The notes below the pieces were generated by a model that saw only the letters and a list, made by a program, of their open reading frames with translations, was not told the origin of the DNA and did not search any database. A stretch of DNA of 64,000 nucleotides, from contig NC_065882.2 in assembly GCF_932274485.2 (NCBI RefSeq), positions 12,569,390 to 12,633,389 of the forward strand, given 5' to 3'. Below, in pieces: positions 33,387 to 43,740 of the stretch; position 1 is the stretch's first letter, and each line of letters opens with the position of its first letter. The stretch is from Patella vulgata. Its lineage: Eukaryota > Mollusca > Gastropoda > Patellidae. Both the position numbers and the translations under genes were made by a program.

Positions 33387-33692
33387 TGAGAGAGAGATAG
33401 ATAGAGAGAGAGAGAGAGAGCATTTGCTGGACTCACAAACCAGGAAATTAGGGGTTCGAGAGTTGAACGTCCACTCGGCACAAACTAGGTCATTTTGGAA
33501 CTAAAATATGGTTTAATGTCATTTCAATAATTCGCATGCGCGTAGGGGTCTTTAGCAGTGGGAGGAAACCGTAGAACCCGGAGAAAACCCACGAGGTTGG
33601 ACAGGCGACCCTACTCCTCCTCGTCACGCACAATCGGGGAATCGAAACTACGCCAGTTGACTCAATGAGAGACCTTATGATACAACGCGCAC
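33387..33692 (-). repeat. SINE-A with foreign sequence between AG run and tail
   Basis: CATTTGCTGGACTCACAAAC, as in the unit at 11295, sits between the AG run and GTTGAACGTCCACTCGGCAC. CTCCTC is duplicated in the core. Confidence 0.8.
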
Positions 33693-33739
33693 GCACGAGC
33701 AGTAAGTGAGAGGGGGGAGGGGGGATATGCCCTTTGGAC

Positions 33740-34245
33740 TAATAATTACACTTTGGTGTTTCTTTGTTTACTACAATGTGAGAAAGAGAAATAAAAAGGG
33801 GTTAACGTCTACGCGACACAAACTAGGTCATTTCTGGATAACATATGGGTTAATTTTATTACAATAATTCGCTCGTGTTTAATTAGGTAGGGCAAAATTT
33901 CCCTCATGTCAAATTTAATGGCGTATTTTATTCCTTCATTACCTAATGTTACATGAACTATTAGACAGAATGAATAAAAACCAAATTACGTTATATAATG
34001 GACCGGAGATAGCAAATAATGTCATTACAACAGCATTTCCCTAATTGTAATGACGTTTTTTTAGATCATATCCTGCTAAAATGAATCCCGATCTCTATCA
34101 TAAATACAAACCTAATCAAACGCTGATGGGGTGATTTACGAATGAGAAAAGAACGAAAATAATTGCAAAAGATAATTTGTCTCAAAAAAAAAGAATAGAC
34201 GAAGTGTTATAAACGTTTGGAAAAAAACATGGGCCGAGATGTCAC
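33740..34245 (-). repeat. Inverted segmental duplication, copy 2
   Basis: Reverse complement of 8085-8521. The SINE-A tail (33790-33877) is inside and shared, so that SINE insertion predates the duplication. Confidence 0.85.
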
Positions 34246-34261
34246 TTGTTTATAAAAAAAA

Positions 34262-35310
34262 TAGCTGTAAAAGTTGAACGCGACTTTTCGTACAATCGGG
34301 GGCCATAATATAAAATGTAACGATCTGATATGCGTGAATATCAACAGGAACCATGATCTTTGGGTTATAAACATGCATTTCAAGTTTCATCAAAATCGGG
34401 TGAAAATTGTGACCTCTAGAGAGTCCACAACTTTGATATACCATATTTTTAAACTATTAGCGCACGAGTGGCGGCCATTTTGTCCGTCAGTTTTGGTCCG
34501 ATTACGGTGTAACGGTGATATATTCACATGGGTTTTTTAATCGGATAATAATTGTGACCTCTAGAGGTACCACAAGCTAAAAACGCGATTTTCCGTACAG
34601 TCAAAGGCCATAATTCAGGAAGTTACGATCCGATATGCGCAAATATCGAAAGGAACCAAGATCTTTGGGTTATAAACTTGTATTTCAGGTTTCATCAAAA
34701 TCGGATCAAAACTGTGAGCTCTAGAGGGTCCACAACCTTGATATACCATATTTTGTATACTGTTTGCGTACGAGGGACGGCCATTTTGTCCGGCAGTTCT
34801 GGTCCGATTTTCACGAAATTCGAACTCAAATGTCATTAAGGTGTAACTGTGATATATTCAAACGGTTTTGTAAATCTGAATAAAATTGTGACCTCCATAG
34901 GGTCCACAAGCTAAAAACGTGATTTTTAGTACAATCAGGGACCATAATTCAGGAAGTTACGGTCCGATATGCGCGAATAAGGAAGGGAACCAAGGTCTTT
35001 GGGTTATAAACTTACATTTCAAATGTCAACAAAATCAGATAAAAATTGTGACTTCTATAGGTTCCACAAGCTAAAAACGCGATTTTTCGTACAATCAGGG
35101 GCCATAATCCTTGACGTTACGATACATGCCAATATCGAAAGGAACCGAGATCTTAGGGAGATAAACCTATATTTCACGTTCCGTTGAAATCGGATAAAAA
35201 ATGTGACCTGTAGAGTGTCCACAAACAATTGTCGACGGACGTCCGGACGGACTGACAGGGGGGGGGGGGCGACAATATACGTCCCCATAAAAATGTGGGC
35301 GTATTAAAAT
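34262..35310. repeat. Degenerate tandem repeat, 4 units of about 165-330 bp, with terminal GACGGACGTCCGGACGG block
   Basis: Each unit: GCTAAAAACGCGATTTTTCG, GGGGCCATAATTCAGGAAGT, TACGATCCGATATGCGCGAA, GGAACCAAGATCTTTGGGTT, TGTGACCTCTAGAGGGTCCA. This text pattern is widespread in mollusc genomes. The end carries GTCGACGGACGTCCGGACGG and a G-run. No protein is implied. Confidence 0.8.
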
Positions 35311-35560
35311 CATAAAGTACAAAAAAAGGCATGGTATTCAACCAAATACATGTTTCTAAGTTTTTTATCTGATTAAATTCGATTAATATGTTGACTTATA
35401 GATTACAGCACGAACAAGACATTAATCAAGAATACACGTTATAGAGGCTTTACAATGCCATGTGATAATTATAAAATAATGACTTGTCAATTTACTGACT
35501 CTCAAAGAATTACTTCAGTCTATTTCATCAGTCGCCTAATTGTTCCCATGACGTATGCCC
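35310..35560. other. Nothing recognised
   Basis: AT-rich spacer. Confidence 0.3.
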
Positions 35561-35567
35561 TTCATTG

Positions 35568-35815
35568 TTAATGAAGACGGGCGTACGCTATGCGGGACAT
35601 CGGTGATACGTCCTGCTCTTATATCGAAATCCAACTGTCAATAGATCTTTTACGTGCACGCCAATGTGTACACGGGACTTCGGTTTTTCGTTCCATCCGA
35701 ACGACTAGTCAGCTGTACTTCTCATGTCCTGCACCACTGACAAGGGGAAACCATACTGGAAAATCTCGATGAACTTTCTCCCCAGCACCTACTAGCGAGG
35801 TAGCGTCTTGCTCAC
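35568..35815 (-). repeat. SINE-B, 3' end lost
   Basis: AATGAAGACGGGCGTACGC, TTTACGTGCACGCCAATGTG, CACCACTGACAAGGGG, GCGAGGTAGCGTCTTGCTCA. Confidence 0.8.
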
Positions 35816-35819
35816 CGAG

Positions 35820-35979
35820 GCGGGTCTTTCAATGAGTCAAGTGGCGTGGATTCGATTCCCCTCTTGTACGTGGTGAAAAGGAAGAGGGTCGCCTGTCCAA
35901 CCTCGTGGGTTTTTTCCCTACTCACAAACGAATTATTACAATAAAAATTGAAGCATATCTTAGTCCCGAAATCACCTAG

Positions 35980-36012
<33 letters not shown>
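35820..36012 (+). repeat. SINE-A, 5'-truncated, just upstream of a GPCR exon
   Basis: GTCTTTCAATGAGTCAAGTG to CCGAAATCACCTAGT plus (CT)n. It continues into the (ATT)n block. Confidence 0.85.
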
Positions 36013-36013
<1 letters not shown>

Positions 36014-36280
36014 ATCATTATCATCACTATTATTATTATTATTCTTATAGGTATTATCATTACTATTATTACAGATATTATCATTATTATCATTATTACA
36101 AATATTTTCATTATTATTATTATTATTATTATATGTATTATCATTATTATTATTATATGTATTATCATTATTATTATTACAAATATTTTCATTATTATTA
36201 TTATTATTATTATATGTATTATCATTATTATTATTATATGTATTATCATTATTATTATTACAAATATTTTCATTATTATT
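36013..36280. repeat. (ATT)n-type microsatellite ending at a GPCR splice acceptor
   Basis: About 270 bp of ATTATTATC/ATTATTATAT blocks following the (CT)n tail of a SINE-A copy and ending 6-8 bp from the exon. Confidence 0.9.
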
Positions 36281-36287
36281 ATCACAG

Positions 36288-36411
36288 GTATTATGCCATC
36301 CTGCATCCTTTACGAGCCAAGTATGTGTGTACGGTTGGAAGAGCGAGGAAAGCAATAATTGTTCTATGGTTTATCTCTATAGTACTGGCAATACCAATAC
36401 CCTTCTTACAG
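36288..36411 (+). CDS. Class A peptide GPCR, exon carrying TM4 (internal exon, N-terminal exons not seen)
   Basis: The exon starts after ATCACAG, on the last base of a codon, then reads YYAILHPLRAKYVCT and a hydrophobic TM4 ending IPIPFLQ (41 codons). It stops at CAG|GTACGT in phase 0. The lone first base completes an Arg codon of the preceding exon, so the (D/E)RY motif at the end of TM3 is split by an intron, as in many invertebrate peptide GPCRs. HPLRAKYVCT is the second intracellular loop. The upstream exon(s) with TM1-TM3 were looked for and not found, so they are probably beyond the left edge or more than 36 kb away. A (ATT)n microsatellite abuts the 3' splice site. The ligand is not assigned; the loop resembles thyrotropin-releasing/ecdysis-triggering-type and cholecystokinin-like receptors. 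Confidence 0.85.
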
Positions 36412-36439
36412 GTACGTCATTCTCTTATTTGATCGGACG

Positions 36440-37135
36440 TGGGGGGGGGGGCTGTCCTCCCTGGCAAATGTCCTGGACTAGAAGCTCGGCGTGTACCGAG
36501 AAGCTTCGAATGGATGGCAGGGGGAGGGGGGGGGCTGTCCTTTCAACTAACATGTTCAGCATTAGTCTCTATCATCCAGAAAAATATTCTACGAATATTA
36601 GCCTCGATGCGTTGTCAACATTTGAGAATAATAGGTCATTGGCTAGATTATCCGGTCTTTTACATTATCATAAACAAAGTCTAAGGGAGGTAACTGGTCC
36701 TAAAATACAATATTGACGCCTATGAAATTAATTTAAGAATGCCATTTCAAAAAAGCCATTTGGTTGCATTGTCAGTTCATTATTTAACAATCTCGATAAT
36801 CAACCACATTAAAAACCAAACTCCCGGTTATGCATTGGCAATGGACTCTTTGTCATATATTGACAACGTTTCCAGACCCTCCGTACATTGCAGACTAGTT
36901 GGTTCTGGGTGACCGAGACTATTTCAGAAATCGAAAAATGCCGTGTGCCGAGAAGAGGCTTTGGGAGTTTTCAAGCCCATTTTTCACTTTTCAAGGGTTG
37001 CGCCTGCTGGGCTGGCAAGGGTTCTGCGCCTAGTTGTTCGGGTGGTCCTAAGAAAAAGTAGGTTTATCCGTTGTCTAGCCAAATTCTCTCTCTCCCATTG
37101 CACACGTAACAACTCCAGTCAATTCCGTGATCTGG
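36440..37135. other. GPCR intron sequence without recognised repeat
   Basis: Holds a G-run-containing direct repeat (GGGGGGGGGCTGTCCT at about 36442 and 36527). Confidence 0.4.
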
Positions 37136-37153
37136 GTCACTTTGAAAGGAGAG

Positions 37154-37511
37154 GGACAGAGAGAGAAATGGGGTTTTACGTCCAGTCGACACAGACTAGG
37201 TCATTTCGGGACTAACATATGTTTTAATTATATTTCAATAATTCTCTTGCGCGTAGGGGTCTTTAGCAGTGGGAGTAAACCGGAGGACCCGGAGAAAACC
37301 CACGAGGTTGGACAGGCGACCCTACTCCTTGTCACGTACAAGCGGGGAATAGAAACCTCACCACTTGATTCAGTGACAGACCTTATGATTTCACGCGCAC
37401 GCATTAAACCACTAGACCACCAAAACCCCCGTTTTGGTTAGGGAGCCAGTTGACTTAATCACAGACTTTATGATACAGCATGCACGTGCTAACCATTCGG
37501 CCATCCAACCC
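37154..37511 (-). repeat. Dimeric-head SINE-A with TSD
   Basis: Minus strand order: normal head (GGTTGGATGGCCGAATGGTT), broken off after GTCAACTGG, then CTCCCTAACCAAAACGGG, a second tRNA-like head (GGTGGTCTAGTGGTTTAA), core and tail. CACTTTGAAAGGAGAG at 37138-37153 and CACTTGAAAGGAGAG at 37512-37526 flank the whole. Confidence 0.85.
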
Positions 37512-37549
37512 CACTTGAAAGGAGAGAATACTAATACAATTACCCCCAC

Positions 37550-37900
37550 ATAAGAATGCAGACCACAATTAATTCCCCCATTAACTTCAATGTTAATTCT
37601 GTCTCTTTGCCCGACTCCAATTGTTTCGTAAATTTTCATTGGGCTGAACATATCTTTGCTACAAAAAGTGTATGAGGTTGACGAATGAAATTTAGAGATA
37701 CACGAACTTGAAGTAGGATACTAACCCATGTAACTATCCGCGGTACATGTCACCGTAATCAACCTCTTTACCCTGTTATCCTTCCGCCTTTAAACCGTGA
37801 ATATTTACAACAACCTGGCACAAAATGTTTGATTCTAGACCAAACAATCAACAACAATGGCCATACAAAAGGGAAAAAGTGGGGAAAGTGAGAATTGCTA
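37550..37900 (+). repeat. Dispersed ~350-bp repeat shared with 45890-46300
   Basis: ATTAACTTCAATGTTAATTC, TTTTCATTGGGCTGAAC, GTGTATGAGGTT, TATCCTTCCGC, ACAAAAGGGAAAAAG appear in the same order at both loci. Confidence 0.65.
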
Positions 37901-37971
37901 TATTTTGACGAACTGAAAATTTAATTGTGATCTGCCTCCATAACGTTCAGATTTAACAGAACTGCAATCAA

Positions 37972-38074
37972 TTGACGCGGAATTCGAAATAAGAGCAACA
38001 TATCCCTCATTGCACACTGTATGGCGTATGCCGGTGCAGAAATGTACAGTATAGGACGCTAAATCCCCATTTTT
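37972..38074 (+). repeat. SINE-B 3' fragment
   Basis: GCGGAATTCGAAATAAGAGC, CACTGTATGGCGTATGCC, AGGACGCTAAATCCCCAT. Confidence 0.75.
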
Positions 38075-38138
38075 TCGTCCTTTTGTCTTGTTCTTGTTTT
38101 CTGACTACACTAACTAGAATATTGTTATTTGCTCACAG

Positions 38139-38341
38139 GTTCATAAAATGGTTGGATATATTCGGATTGGTTATTGGTGTGTGAAAGACTGGGAGCAGAC
38201 ATTGTTCAGTAAAATCTATGAAGTCTACATGTTTTGTATCATGCTAATTCTACCAATCCTAATCATGATATTTGCCTATGCTAGCATCTGTATAGAGCTC
38301 TGGATGGTGACACATAATCGACAAATTTTACAAAACGGAAG
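38139..38341 (+). CDS. Class A peptide GPCR, exon carrying extracellular loop 2 and TM5
   Basis: The exon follows TTTGCTCACAG after a 1727-bp intron and keeps phase 0 with the previous exon (FLQ|VHKMVGYIR). GYWCVKDW supplies the loop-2 cysteine that pairs with the TM3 cysteine in this family. TM5 runs roughly IYEVYMFCIM to YASICIELW with the usual proline, and the third intracellular loop begins WMVTHNRQ. It ends AACGGAAG|GTAGGT in phase 2. The in-frame TAG just past the donor shows the splice is needed. Confidence 0.87.
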
Positions 38342-38394
38342 GTAGGTACCAGTGCCCCCCCCCCCCCCCGTCCCTTTGTTCTGTGAAATGCCTA

Positions 38395-38710
38395 TTCAAC
38401 AAATACAAATATATATCAGGCTCCACGGAAGGTAGGTACCGTGACCCTCCCCGTTTTGGGGTTTGATTGTTTTGGTATGGCACTGACTCACTAAGCAGGA
38501 GGTCTGGGGTTCGATCATGGTGTTGATTGAGAAAGTTGCCGGGTGCATGGCGAGGCCCCTGGCAAGACACAGTGTCTAGTAGTTCGGGTGGTACGAAAAA
38601 CCATGGTCATGTACGTGAAAACCCCTTGTAAGTTCGGAATACGAGTAGGCCGCATCCCGGTTGATGCAGAAACGTAGGACATTAATCCCCATTTTTATTC
38701 ATTTCATTTG
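38395..38710 (+). repeat. SINE-B, diverged
   Basis: GGTCTGGGGTTCGATCATGG (B box), CTGGCAAGACACAGTGTCTA, ACGAAAAACCATGGTCATGT, AACGTAGGACATTAATCCCC. Confidence 0.7.
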
Positions 38711-38711
38711 T

Positions 38712-39075
38712 AACTAGAAAAAGTAAGGAGCCGATTCAAACTGGGCACCGTGGCAAACAGCCACACACGTTTATATAATGGAAATGTGCGCGTGGCCGTA
38801 ATGTATTAAGCGAGAGTCCCGTGTGGCCCCGTTACAAAATAACCTTGTAAACTAGTTTCCATATAACTCAACGTTTACTGCCTTTTCAGTTACATTGGCT
38901 AAACATCATTGATTTGGATCAAAACCACAATTGTCGATTTCATTTGGCCAAAAATAAAAGAGGATCTATCGGTTGGAGAATCTTTTTGTTTTTCTCGTGG
39001 GGTTTGTGGGTGTAATATTGGACTAGAACTGACTAAAGTAAAAAATAAATCTTTATGTTTTCCACGATTAATCAC
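38712..39075. other. GPCR intron, nothing recognised
   Basis: No supported feature. Confidence 0.35.
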
Positions 39076-39078
39076 TCG

Positions 39079-39353
39079 AAATGAAATGAAATGAAATGGG
39101 GTTTAACGCCCTACTGTTCTGCTCCTATACTGGGATAATGAAGACGGGCATACGCCATACAGTGTGATATGAGATAAATTATGCCCGGGGAGTGGCGCTA
39201 CGGCCTACTCTTATATCGAATTCCAACTGCCAAGGGATCTTTTACGTGCACGCGAATATATACACGGGACCTCGGTTTTTCGTCCCATCCGAACGACTAG
39301 ACAGCTGTCCTTGTCAGGCCCTCCATCCTGCATCACTGACAAGGGGGAACCAG
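39079..39353 (-). repeat. SINE-B, head missing
   Basis: Four AAATG units, GGGGTTTAACGCCCTACTGT, core, ending at CACTGACAAGGGGGAACCA. Confidence 0.88.
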
Positions 39354-39425
39354 GGTTGTGGGCTAGACTTAAGCTGTATAACTCTTAGTCACCAAGATCA
39401 ATCACGTCACAATTTTTATCTACCC

Positions 39426-39575
39426 AGAGAAAGAGAGAGAGAGAGAGAGAGACGGGGAGGGGGTAACGTCCACTCAACACAACTAGGTTATTTAGGGTTT
39501 AACATGTGGTTCCGTTTTATTTCAAAAATTCGCTTACGGGTAGGTGACAGGCGACCCTACACCTTGTCAAATACA
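39426..39575 (-). repeat. SINE-A, internal deletion
   Basis: AG run, GGGTAACGTCCACTCAACAC, then GGGTAGGTGACAGGCGACCC joins across the missing core. Confidence 0.75.
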
Positions 39576-39734
39576 TGTGTGGCCGCTGGTTATTTAAATT
39601 TACATAATGATATATCTTTAATAAGCTTGTCGATTTTATTTTTCTACGTCGCCAGAAATCGAATTATGTACCCCTCGGCGTTCCGCTTCATACAAAACGT
39701 GCGCCCAAGAATATAACTGAAACAGAAAAAAAAT

Positions 39735-39832
39735 AAAATGAAATGGGGTTTAACGTCCTATTTTTCTGCAACTACATGACTAATGAAGACGGACACACGT
39801 CATACAGTGAGTGTGCTGTGGGGGAAATAAGA
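39735..39832 (-). repeat. SINE-B 3' fragment
   Basis: AAATGAAATGGGGTTTAACG, ACTAATGAAGACGGACACAC. Confidence 0.75.
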
Positions 39833-40197
39833 AACATATTTCCAAACAGGAAGCCGTGGTTTGTCGGAGTTTTTTGGTTGTTGATTTGTATCGTTGTGTT
39901 CTGGAAACGGGAATATAAAGCTTCAACAACCTTAGTTTGGTATTGAAGCCACCATCAATATTCTGCAGATTCGCAAAAACTTCCCATGAAACAGAAACCA
40001 TATAAGTGTGAATTACGTGGTTATGACATATAGAAATTTGTCAACACTTGCAGTTCTATATTTTTTATTGTTATGTTGGTTTTAGAAATAGAAGTTATAA
40101 AACTACCTTGCTCCAGATAATGTCAGGACACCAATACGTTTTACTTCCTTCGTGAAAGACTAGTTTCTTCCAGAACTAACTAAAGTCGGTCTTACAT

Positions 40198-40425
40198 GGC
40201 GTGGTTTCCTAATTGTCAGTGGTGCAGGACGGAGGGTAGGGCAAGGATAATTCGTAGTCGTTCGGATGTTACGTAACAGAACCCTTGACAATTGAAATTC
40301 GAAATAAGAGTAGACAACGGCGCCGCTGTCCGGGTAAAATTTGCCTCAGAACCCTGCATTGCGTATGCCCGTCTCCATTAGCCCAGTCGGTGCAAAAAAA
40401 TATTATGTAATTAAACCCCTCACAC
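40198..40425 (+). repeat. SINE-B, 5'-truncated, diverged
   Basis: GTCAGTGGTGCAGGACGGAG, GCCGCTGTCCGGGTAAAATT, CGTATGCCCGTCTCCATTAG. Confidence 0.75.
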
Positions 40426-40548
40426 ACTGCGATTTCCGCTATGATTACCAATAACAACCTGTCAGACATGAGTATATTATGGACCGGGTACCGAGTATGA
40501 CGTCATTGATGCCATTATATTGGAATTGTGACGTTATTTCGAAGCGTA

Positions 40549-40966
40549 AAACTGCATTTCCTTTAGTACGGATCCGGACGGGCTCCGGTCCGGTTGAGGA
40601 TACGGAATAAACACTTTCATAGAATTTTAGTAAGAGTGTTTCCTTATGTGCGGGTGCGGATACGGTTCTGTATGCGGCGTCCGGTACGGTTTTTCGAAAC
40701 GGACCATGTAGCGTTTGGTACGGAAACGCATGCGGAACCGTGTCCGTAAACGCACATAAGGAAACACAGTTTGTATGCTGCAGCCAATATCATCAATGTT
40801 TTTTCTTCTTTTACGAACCTTGACAATGCCGGTGCCATGTTGAAAAGAGGGCCCTTCCGCTTGAATAACCGCATATAATGATACACAATCTGCCGTGTGC
40901 TATGTCTACTCCCGGACCAGAGCCGGGCCGGAGCCGGACCGGATCCGTACTAAGGGAAATGCAGCT
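40549..40966. mobile_element. TA-flanked foldback MITE (GGATCCGGAC type)
   Basis: Left end AAACTGCATTTCCTTTAGTA, right end inverted AGCTGCATTTCCCTTAGTA, both bordered by TA. Arms rich in CCGGACCGG. A second inner inverted pair (TTTCCTTATGTGCGG / CGCACATAAGGAAA) nests inside. Confidence 0.8.
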
Positions 40967-41258
40967 TAATTCTCCAATTAAATTGACGGAGCTTAAAGTT
41001 TAGCTTACAACCTACCGTACGTGTTTTAACCCGCACGTGTCATAGGACTTGGTATAGCTCGGAGACCAGCCGCAAGAAACCGGGTGAACATTTTCTATGT
41101 GCTGGACCAAAAGTTTCTACGGCCAGTCTGCGATCTTCTACGGTGAAGAACACACGCAAATGCCGCGTAAGTCTCCAGCACGGCTTTACTAAAAAAAATT
41201 CCCCGTAGACTGTTCGTAGAAGCACGTAAGGCGGGTTCTGGACTAGGCTTTGGGCTTT

Positions 41259-41260
<2 letters not shown>

Positions 41261-41295
<35 letters not shown>

Positions 41296-41551
41296 TTTAA
41301 CGTCCACTCGACACAAACTAGGTCATTTCGGGACTAACATACGGTTTAATTTTATTTACCTAATTCGCTTGAGCGTAGGGGTCTTTAGCAGTGGGAGGAA
41401 ACCGGAGGACCCGGAGAAAACCCACGAGGTTGGACAGGCGACCCTACTCCTTGCCACGTACAACCGGGAATTCGAAACCACGCCAGTCGACTCAATGACA
41501 GACTGTATGATACAGCGCGCGCACGCTCACCATTCAGCCATCCAACCCCCC
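41261..41551 (-). repeat. SINE-A, full length, 10-bp TSD
   Basis: TGGGCTTTCT at 41251-41260 and 41552-41561. Confidence 0.93.
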
Positions 41552-41640
41552 TGGGCTTTCTTCGAAGAGTTGCTCCCCAATAGGGGAGAAGAACAACAAT
41601 AGGATAAGTAGCGCTTGGAAACCACTTTTTGGTTATTCTA

Positions 41641-41849
41641 GGTTCCCACTGTCGTTCGATGCTTTACGATCGGATTGACCCGATCTGGTACGTGCAGATA
41701 CGTTCGGATACGTTTCGATACGATCAACACGATTGCTACGAATGACCACAATATATGATAAGACCTGAAAGGATCACCACGATTACTCCACGATTAAAAC
41801 CACGATTTCACTCGTAGCGCGAATCGTGATGGTGGGAACCTGCTAGGTT
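41641..41849. mobile_element. Probable TA-class foldback MITE (GGTTCCCAC ends)
   Basis: GGTTCCCAC after TA on the left and GTGGGAACC on the right. The inside is full of CACGATT/AATCGTG blocks. The right flank is TG rather than TA, so the target duplication is imperfect. Confidence 0.5.
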
Positions 41850-42039
41850 CAACCTAGCATTAAAGAAAAAAGTCATAGCGTGTGAGAATGCCTGCGATGG
41901 GTTTTGTACTTGGATACGATATTTTAACGTAGACAAACGTATCCTATTTTTAAACATAGATACGGGGAGTGTCGTAAAGCATGGAAGATAGGGGAGTGTG
42001 ATGTCGGATTAAGTACATTTTCTGGTTTATTTTTTTCAG

Positions 42040-42169
42040 AGACTGTTACACTCAACGACTTGCATCCCCTAAACCAAGCCCCTTTAAAGTGACGTCAGAT
42101 AAATGTCCAGTGATGAGAAAACAGACTACAATAAAAAAAACATCTGAGGACGATTCAACCAGAAAACAG
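42040..42169 (+). CDS. Class A peptide GPCR, third-intracellular-loop exon
   Basis: A short exon between a strong acceptor (TTTTTTTTCAG) and the donor CAG|GTAAAT. Its first base completes the Arg codon split by the 3698-bp preceding intron, followed by 43 codons starting DCYTQRLASPKPSP and ending DSTRKQ. It is rich in Lys, Ser and Thr, as expected for a phosphorylatable intracellular loop before TM6. It is the least conserved part, and is supported mainly by perfect splice-phase agreement on both sides. Confidence 0.75.
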
Positions 42170-42177
42170 GTAAATTC

Positions 42178-42440
42178 CAAATGGTGGACACAGTGGCGTG
42201 CAGAGGGGAGGAGTTGGAGAGGATTGACGGCGGTCATCAAAGCTCCTCAGGACACTGGGTGGTCATTGTCTTGCCCCCGGGTGTCGATATAAATCTGCAG
42301 ACAACTGGTATAAATAATATGATGGACACAGTGGCATGCAGAAAGGGGGTGGGGGACGGCATAGGGGGAGTCGACCACCGCGCGTCACCAAAGCTCTGCA
42401 CGCCACATTGTCTTACACAGTACCTCGTGTGTCGGTAAAA
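42178..42440. repeat. Two tandem copies of a ~135-bp unit in a GPCR intron
   Basis: ATGGTGGACACAGTGGCGTG / ATGATGGACACAGTGGCATG, then CACCAAAGCTC/CATCAAAGCTC, TTGTCTT. Confidence 0.65.
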
Positions 42441-42444
42441 ATCG

Positions 42445-43100
42445 GCTGTGAACGGGGGGGGGGGGCGATAGGCTCAGTAAGCTTTCTGACCACAGTGAAT
42501 ATTTTACAATAATTATTATATTTTGAAACATTTGCACGACAGGACAACACCCATGCTAAACTTAAGTCCTAAATCAACGATTTTAGCCGAAAACACTAAG
42601 CATATTTCGAGAATTTTGAGAAATATATTTTCGGCTTTCATTTAATAAATTTGAAACGGTTTAATCAGTTTTTTGTGTATAACAGGTGTGAACCGCAGTG
42701 CGATCGAATTACAAAACAGTATGCTGTAGATATGGCAGAGATCTATTCTCGAAATAGAGAAAATAGCTCTCTGTGTGCAGAATGCACAATACCCGGTCTC
42801 ACGGGAGTTATCTCCCTTATTACAATTTCAAAGCAAGCAAGGAACTTTCTTGGTCAATTATATCGTTTAAAATTACATCCCTAGCCTATTCATTTTGTAC
42901 ACTAAACCCCGATCCCCCACCCCCACCTGGATAACAAGATGAACCTATAGTTTGGCGATGATCAAACTAAAATATTGTGAAAGTTGGATCTCGTGGTAGC
43001 CTAATATCAGCCCAAACATTGTTCAAAGATATAAACAAGATTGAGCCACCTATAAATATTGGGCAAAATCTTTTGATGGTTCTCGTTTTGATCACATTGA
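42445..43100. other. GPCR intron; unassigned 77-codon frame 42651-42884
   Basis: The frame follows an ATAACAG acceptor-like site and is Cys/Arg rich, but exon 42040-42169 joins 43830 in phase without it. An alternative exon is not excluded. Confidence 0.3.
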
Positions 43101-43111
43101 AACCAAGCCGA

Positions 43112-43358
43112 GAGAGAGGCGGCGTTTAAAGTCCACTCAACACAAACTATGATATTTCGAGACTAACATATAGTATACGTTGATTTCCATAATTCCATTT
43201 CGATCTGGGATCTCTAGAAAAAAAATCCAAGAGATGAGGCTGGCGACTCTACTCCGTAACACGCACAATCAGGGGATCTAAATGACCGCACTTGGCTCAA
43301 TGGCTGACCCTATGATCTAAAGCACCGGCGTTAGACAATTCGGCCACCAAACCTCCTT
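43112..43358 (-). repeat. SINE-A, old copy
   Basis: GGCGTTTAAAGTCCACTCAA, CGAGACTAACATATAGT, GACAATTCGGCCACC. Confidence 0.75.
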
Positions 43359-43424
43359 GAATGTTGGGATCGAATGTCTAGGGACTTCGGCCGCCGTCAT
43401 TTGATGTGACGGGAGACACGATAA

Positions 43425-43740
43425 CAACAAGATCCCGTTTTCGATCCCAGTATTGCCCGAGAAAGTTCTTAGGGAGTTTTCAAGGTAGTGTTCCCTTGTC
43501 AGGTTACAGGACGTCACCTAATCCTTCGGATGGTCCAATAAACCGAGCACCCGTTTTCACTTTGGCATGCACGTAAAATAATCCTTGACAGTTTGAATTC
43601 AATGAAGAGTAGGTTGTAGCGCCGTTGTCCAGACAAATATTTCCTCACAACACACAGCATGGCGTATACCCGTCAACATTAGCCCAAGATTCAGTGCAGA
43701 GCAGTAGGTCATTAAACTCCATTTCATTTTATTTCATGTC
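43425..43740 (+). repeat. SINE-B, diverged
   Basis: CCGTTTTCGATCCCAGTATT (B box), CGAGAAAGTTCTTAGGG, GTAGCGCCGTTGTCCAGAC, CATTAAACTCCATTTC. It ends 90 bp before the last GPCR exon. Confidence 0.8.

Noticed and set aside
35812-36432. Long open frames on both strands rich in Ile, Asn or Tyr (up to 164 codons)
   Set aside because: They are translations of the (ATT)n microsatellite. Only the part from 36288 on the plus strand is real coding sequence, as a GPCR exon.
42651-42884. Extra GPCR exon in the third intracellular loop
   Set aside because: Flanking exons join in phase and give a normal TM6 entry (RKQVIKMLVAV) without it. No clear donor follows. Kept only as a possible alternative exon.
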